A DNA stretch of 60,474 bases, taken from the IMG/VR virus record IMGVR_UViG_3300008267_000327, positions 1 to 60,474 of that record, one strand, 5' to 3'. Below, one piece after another: positions 59,437 to 60,474 of the stretch. Numbering within the stretch: position 1 is the first letter of the stretch; each line of letters starts with the position of its first letter. Position numbers and translations under genes: made by a program. Under the pieces are notes generated by a model, which ran no database searches, had not been told where the DNA came from, and saw only the letters and a list, made by a program, of their open reading frames with translations. The DNA comes from a virus.

Positions 59437-60369
59437 ATGAAAAATTACTATGAAATTTTAGGAATTGAAGAGAAAGCAACACAAGAAGAAATAAAAAAAG
59501 TTTTTCGTAAACTTGCCATCCAACACCATCCGGACAAAGGTGGAGATGAAAACAAGTTTAAAGAAATTAATGAAGCTTATGAAGTTCTTGGAGATGAGAA
59601 CAGACGTAGAGAATATGATAATAGAAAAACCAATCCTTATGGAGGAACTCAGTTTGAAGATTTGTTTTCTCAAATGTTTGGTGGGAATAATCCATTCGGA
59701 GGAGGTAATCCTTTTGAACAGAGAAGACAACAAGCCGCCCCATCTAAAATTATAAAACTTAAGATAACTCCTGTAGAATCATTTTTGGGTTCTGAAAAGA
59801 AAATTTTATACTTTAAGGAAAATCACTGTGGAAACTGTAATGGTTCAGGTGGAGACCAACAATCCTGTGGTGGTTGTGGAGGTGTTGGATTCAAAATAAA
59901 AACATTTGGCACCGGATTCATGGTTCAACAGGTTAGAACTGCTTGTGAGAACTGTGGGGGTAGAGGGTATACTTTGATTCATAGATGTATTACGTGTGCC
60001 GGCAAAGGAACAAAAACTGAAACTAACGAGATTAATATTAAACTCCCTGTTGGGATTGATAATGGACAATATGTCAAATTACAAGGTCTTGGTGATTTTC
60101 AGAATGGAATATACGGTGATTTGGTTATACAAATAGAATTAGAATCTAGTGAAGGTTTCGAAAAAATAAACAACGATTTAATCTATAATTTGTTTTTCGA
60201 TTTGGAAGATTTGAAGAAAGATGTATATACTATACCACACCCAAGTGGTAAATTAAATACAACTGCACCTAAAACATTTGATAGTTCTAAACCTTTACGA
60301 CTCAAAGGTAAAGGATATAATGGCGGAGACATGTATGTTAAACTACATGTCAAATTTGACAGGGGTTAA
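59437..60369 (+). CDS. dnaJ: DnaJ-type co-chaperone
   Basis: A 310-residue Hsp40 that would stimulate host DnaK. Seen: J domain (residues 1-65) with H31-P32-D33 in 'HHPDKGGDEN'; a Gly/Phe region (about 70-105, 'MFGGNNPFGGGNPF'); and a zinc domain with four CxxCxGxG units, 'CGNCNGSG', 'CGGCGGVG', 'CENCGGRG' and 'CITCAGKG'. Two C-terminal substrate-binding domains follow. Cellular type A DnaJ proteins are about 375 aa, so it is a shortened but complete type A protein. A TATTTTTG box (59402-59409) is a possible promoter 27 nt upstream. Phage DnaJ may help fold capsid or tail proteins or remodel replication complexes. Confidence 0.93.
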   Translation: MKNYYEILGIEEKATQEEIKKVFRKLAIQHHPDKGGDENKFKEINEAYEVLGDENRRREYDNRKTNPYGGTQFEDLFSQMFGGNNPFGGGNPFEQRRQQAAPSKIIKLKITPVESFLGSEKKILYFKENHCGNCNGSGGDQQSCGGCGGVGFKIKTFGTGFMVQQVRTACENCGGRGYTLIHRCITCAGKGTKTETNEINIKLPVGIDNGQYVKLQGLGDFQNGIYGDLVIQIELESSEGFEKINNDLIYNLFFDLEDLKKDVYTIPHPSGKLNTTAPKTFDSSKPLRLKGKGYNGGDMYVKLHVKFDRG

Positions 60370-60474
60370 TTACAGAAAATTCTTTATTAGTTGAATTGTT
60401 CCATAAATAGAAGTTGCAAACATATAAAGACCTAAAACAACCAAAAACTTTTCTTTGATTGACAAACTATCTTT
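60370..60474 (-). CDS. partial reverse-strand gene for a small membrane protein
   Basis: The minus strand reads in one frame from the window edge to a stop at 60370-60372: the last 34 residues of a protein, containing a hydrophobic helix 'FLVVLGLYMFATSIYGTI'. Its stop directly abuts the dnaJ stop. The start is beyond the window. Family not recognised. Confidence 0.55.
   Translation of the reverse strand, partial: KDSLSIKEKFLVVLGLYMFATSIYGTIQLIKNFL

Overview
The window is a contiguous, AT-rich, tightly packed piece of a large tailed-phage genome. The phage is T4-like in its replication, recombination and baseplate genes (FEN/RNase H-like exonuclease, DnaB-type helicase, primase, gp46/gp47, gp25, gp6), which implies a contractile-tailed myovirus. 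The host is most likely a Bacteroidota (Flavobacteriia-like) bacterium. The evidence is Bacteroidota-type promoters (TTTG-N19/20-TAnnTTTG), SprB repeats in tail proteins, a small histone H1 (Hc1)-like protein, a DUF5522 protein and a complete RpoD-like sigma factor. Almost all genes lie on the + strand. Only three are on the - strand: a 58-residue protein, a 214-residue protein and a partial gene at the right edge.

Layout. 0-6.5 kb: replication and nucleotide metabolism (5' nuclease, helicase, B12-dependent ribonucleotide reductase), invaded by two HNH endonuclease genes that flank the reductase, plus a partial FkbM-type methyltransferase. 6.5-35.5 kb: the baseplate and adhesin module (gp25, gp6, an 1855-residue protein with a central membrane-like segment, several uncharacterised structural proteins, a tail protein with a P2 gpI-like stretch, then SprB-, DUF285- and Thr/Pro-rich adhesins, ending in a frameshifted baseplate/fibre gene). 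35.5-39.1 kb: RuvC-like resolvase, small early genes, primase and a SLOG protein. 39.1-39.3 kb: a GC-richer RNA island with one Leu-type tRNA. 39.3-45.4 kb: small genes, a zincin-like protein, and deletion-scarred RecB-like nuclease and gp47 genes. 45.4-51.8 kb: small genes, gp46, a UV-repair glycosylase and the sigma factor. 51.8-54.8 kb: a lysis-like cluster (membrane proteins, amidase, nested spanin-like pair). 54.8-57.1 kb: lysine-rich, possibly capsid-associated proteins. 57.1-60.4 kb: small genes, the histone-like protein and a DnaJ.

Two promoter classes can be read directly. Replication, metabolism and other small genes carry host-like TTTG/TAnnTTTG boxes. Virion and several other genes carry a different element, TATTTAT(A/T), without a -33 box. 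In both classes the distance from box to ATG is not random. It is often exactly 4 nt, which would give leaderless or nearly leaderless mRNAs. In the second class it is also repeatedly 13 nt. A minus-strand copy with the same 4-nt spacing precedes the 58-residue reverse gene.

A second theme is gene erosion. The reductase lacks the segment that carries its N-terminal redox cysteine. The RecB-like nuclease and gp47 have frame-changing internal deletions whose downstream remnants are still readable. The methyltransferase lacks its N-terminal SAM-binding part. A tail gene is split by a +1 frame change. These could be real deletions or assembly errors, and read mapping would decide.
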